A stretch of 64,000 bases of DNA from Caballeronia telluris (lineage in GTDB: Bacteria; Pseudomonadota; Gammaproteobacteria; Burkholderiales; Burkholderiaceae): assembly GCF_001544495.1 (NCBI RefSeq), contig NZ_FCNZ02000014.1:1-64000 (forward strand), in the 5' to 3' direction. Both the position numbers and the translations under genes were made by a program. Of the stretch, positions 62,835 through 64,000 are shown piece by piece (position 1 is the stretch's first letter; the number at the start of each line of letters is the position of its first letter). Under the pieces are notes generated by a model that saw nothing but the letters and a program-made list of their open reading frames with translations, was not told the origin of the DNA and did no database searches.

Positions 62835-64000
62835 TTACGGCGCGATGTAGCCGAGCCGTGCCTTCAGCGATTGCGGACGGCCTTCGAACAGCGCCGCATA
62901 GTAGACGGTGTTCGACAGCACATTCTTCACGTAGTCGCGCGTCTCGGAGAACGGAATGGTTTCAGCAAAAATCGCGCCTTCGACCGGCGCCGTGAGGTCG
63001 CCGCGCCACTTGTTCGGACGTCCCGGACCGGCGTTGTAGCCTGCCGTGGCGAGCACCGGAGAATTGTCGAATTGATTGTAGATCATCGACAAATAGTTGG
63101 TTCCGAGCAGAATGTTCGTATTGATGTCGTTCATTTGCGCGCGGGAAACCGTGCCGAGGCCGATCTTCTTGGCAACGAGCTGCGCCGTGCCCGGCATCAG
63201 CTGCATCAGCCCGCCCGCGCCGACTTCCGAGCGCGCGTTGATGATGAAGCGCGATTCCTGCCGGATCAGCCCATACGCCCATTCGACGTCGAGCCCGGTG
63301 TTCTGTGCATCGCGCTCGACGATCTCGCGAAACGGCGAGAGATAGCGCAGCGAGAAATCGTGCTCCGTCTTGGTCTTGTCGGCGGTATTGACCGTGCGGT
63401 CGAACAGTTCGATGCGGCGCGCGTACTGCGCGGCGGCGAGCAGTTGCCGATCGCTCATCTGGCGCAGCGGCCAGTTCCATTCGCGATTGCCTTCGAGACG
63501 CAGGTTCATCGCGTAGAAACGCTGCGACAGCGCGAAGCCCGGCACCGATTGCATCTGCGCGATCTCGGCGTCGGAGACGGATGTGCGCGGCGGAATCGTG
63601 ATCTTCTGGCCGAGTTCTTCCGAAGCCAGCTGGCCGTAGAAGTCGAAGCGATCGGCAATCGACTGGAATTCGCGCGCGGCCGTCGCGGTGTCGCCGGCCT
63701 GCTTCAGCGCGCGGGCGTGCCAGTAGATCCACGCGGGCTGGCTGCGCAGCGTGGGCGGCATCTGCTCGACCGACCAGCGCACCATGTTCCAGTCGCCGGC
63801 GAGCAACGCGCTGCGCGTGCGCCATTCATAAGCCGGAACCGACAGCGGTGCATTCACCGACAGCCGATACCAGTCCGCCGCGCCCGGCATGCGCTTGAGC
63901 GCCGCCTGATAGCCGATGGTGCCCCAGCCGATCGCGCGCTCCGGCGCGGTCAGGCTCGGTGCGACCGAGCTGAACGTGGCGGCGGCCATCGCGGGATCGT
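62835..64000 (-). CDS. Soluble lytic murein transglycosylase-like protein (5' end off the window)
   Basis: At least 388 residues, open at the right edge (the frame has no stop up to 64000). Alpha-helical superhelix repeats precede the C-terminal catalytic domain with RQESRF (catalytic Glu), GAGGLMQLMPGTAQLVA and ATAGYNAGPGR, the Slt70 pattern. Such enzymes cleave the MurNAc-GlcNAc bond in peptidoglycan, forming 1,6-anhydro-MurNAc. The N terminus, including any signal peptide, is not visible. Confidence 0.9.
   Translation of the reverse strand, partial: DPAMAAATFSSVAPSLTAPERAIGWGTIGYQAALKRMPGAADWYRLSVNAPLSVPAYEWRTRSALLAGDWNMVRWSVEQMPPTLRSQPAWIYWHARALKQAGDTATAAREFQSIADRFDFYGQLASEELGQKITIPPRTSVSDAEIAQMQSVPGFALSQRFYAMNLRLEGNREWNWPLRQMSDRQLLAAAQYARRIELFDRTVNTADKTKTEHDFSLRYLSPFREIVERDAQNTGLDVEWAYGLIRQESRFIINARSEVGAGGLMQLMPGTAQLVAKKIGLGTVSRAQMNDINTNILLGTNYLSMIYNQFDNSPVLATAGYNAGPGRPNKWRGDLTAPVEGAIFAETIPFSETRDYVKNVLSNTVYYAALFEGRPQSLKARLGYIAP

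Noticed and set aside
1..64000. CRISPR arrays, insertion sequences, integrases, phage genes or tRNA genes
   Set aside because: I scanned for regularly spaced direct repeats, transposase/integrase motifs, terminal inverted repeats and tRNA cloverleaf landmarks (GGTTCGA-type T loops outside genes) and found none.

Overview
The window reads as a chromosomal segment of a beta-proteobacterium of the Burkholderia sensu lato group (Paraburkholderia/Caballeronia-like). The DNA is GC-rich, codon use is strongly biased to G/C in third positions, and gene content fits that group: paaABCDE with a TetR-type PaaR, a fused indolepyruvate oxidoreductase, acdS with an Lrp-type regulator, a high-potential iron-sulfur protein, a two-domain NADP-malic enzyme and a YadA-like trimeric autotransporter. 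The species assignment is inference from gene content. No tRNA, CRISPR array, insertion sequence, integrase or phage gene was seen. An rRNA operon lies just beyond the left edge: its promoter, leader and boxA are at positions 1-192, pointing left.

Layout. 0-4.3 kb: rRNA leader, an exported SGNH hydrolase, a SAM methyltransferase and a flavoprotein. 4.4-18.4 kb: an MFS permease and an aromatic (amino) acid catabolic block: paaABCDE behind a long palindromic operator, a DUF1835 protein, paaR, a GNAT enzyme, an Lrp-type regulator divergent from 4-hydroxyphenylpyruvate dioxygenase (hppD), a small exported protein, and a 1196-residue indolepyruvate:ferredoxin oxidoreductase. 18.4-21.1 kb: a trimeric autotransporter adhesin. 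21.4-30.8 kb: maeB, an MFS permease, pyrE, an orphan NarL-type response regulator, a Raf-kinase-inhibitor-like protein, a WrbA-like flavodoxin, a short-type argC, and a lone receiver protein paired with an exported protein. 31-39.2 kb: accessory metabolism and transport (LysE exporter, beta-hydroxyacid dehydrogenase, Mut7-C RNase-like protein, cupin, MHS-type permease, HiPIP, FAD oxidoreductase, stand-alone AAA+ ATPase) plus a DUF4160/DUF2442 pair whose DUF4160 half is frameshifted. 39.6-48.3 kb: an exported protein, an EEP-fold phosphoesterase, another lone receiver, an AlkB-type dioxygenase, ridA, acdS and divergent acdR, an MgtC-like protein, an outer-membrane barrel protein, a membrane GGDEF protein, and arsC. 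48.8-50.9 kb: small exported and cupin proteins and a decayed locus in which an RpiR regulator has been fused to the tail of a class III aminotransferase. 50.9-64 kb: mostly housekeeping: DUF2501, glmS-glmU, ttcA-folB-folM-like SDR, a MidA-like methyltransferase, DUF2905, then cca-gst-NDUFA9-like and a lytic transglycosylase truncated by the right edge.

How the genes work together. HppD sends the tyrosine-derived arylpyruvate to homogentisate. The indolepyruvate oxidoreductase can turn arylpyruvates into aryl-acetyl-CoA. PaaABCDE epoxidises phenylacetyl-CoA. Together they give one regional hub for phenylalanine/tyrosine-type carbon, with PaaR and the Lrp-family protein as likely controllers. 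AcdS (ACC deaminase) with RidA and AcdR suggests a plant-associated life style. GlmS/GlmU make UDP-GlcNAc, FolB and the FolM-like SDR serve pterin metabolism, and TtcA and Cca serve tRNA.

I did not find a convincing undescribed multi-gene system. The most interesting items are the chimeric rpiR-aminotransferase relic with its surviving operator, the frameshifted DUF4160 partner of an intact DUF2442 gene, a 30-bp PaaR palindrome fused to its promoter, an acdS-ridA pair, two helical-pitch-scale tandem repeat arrays, and a stand-alone Lon-like AAA+ protein.
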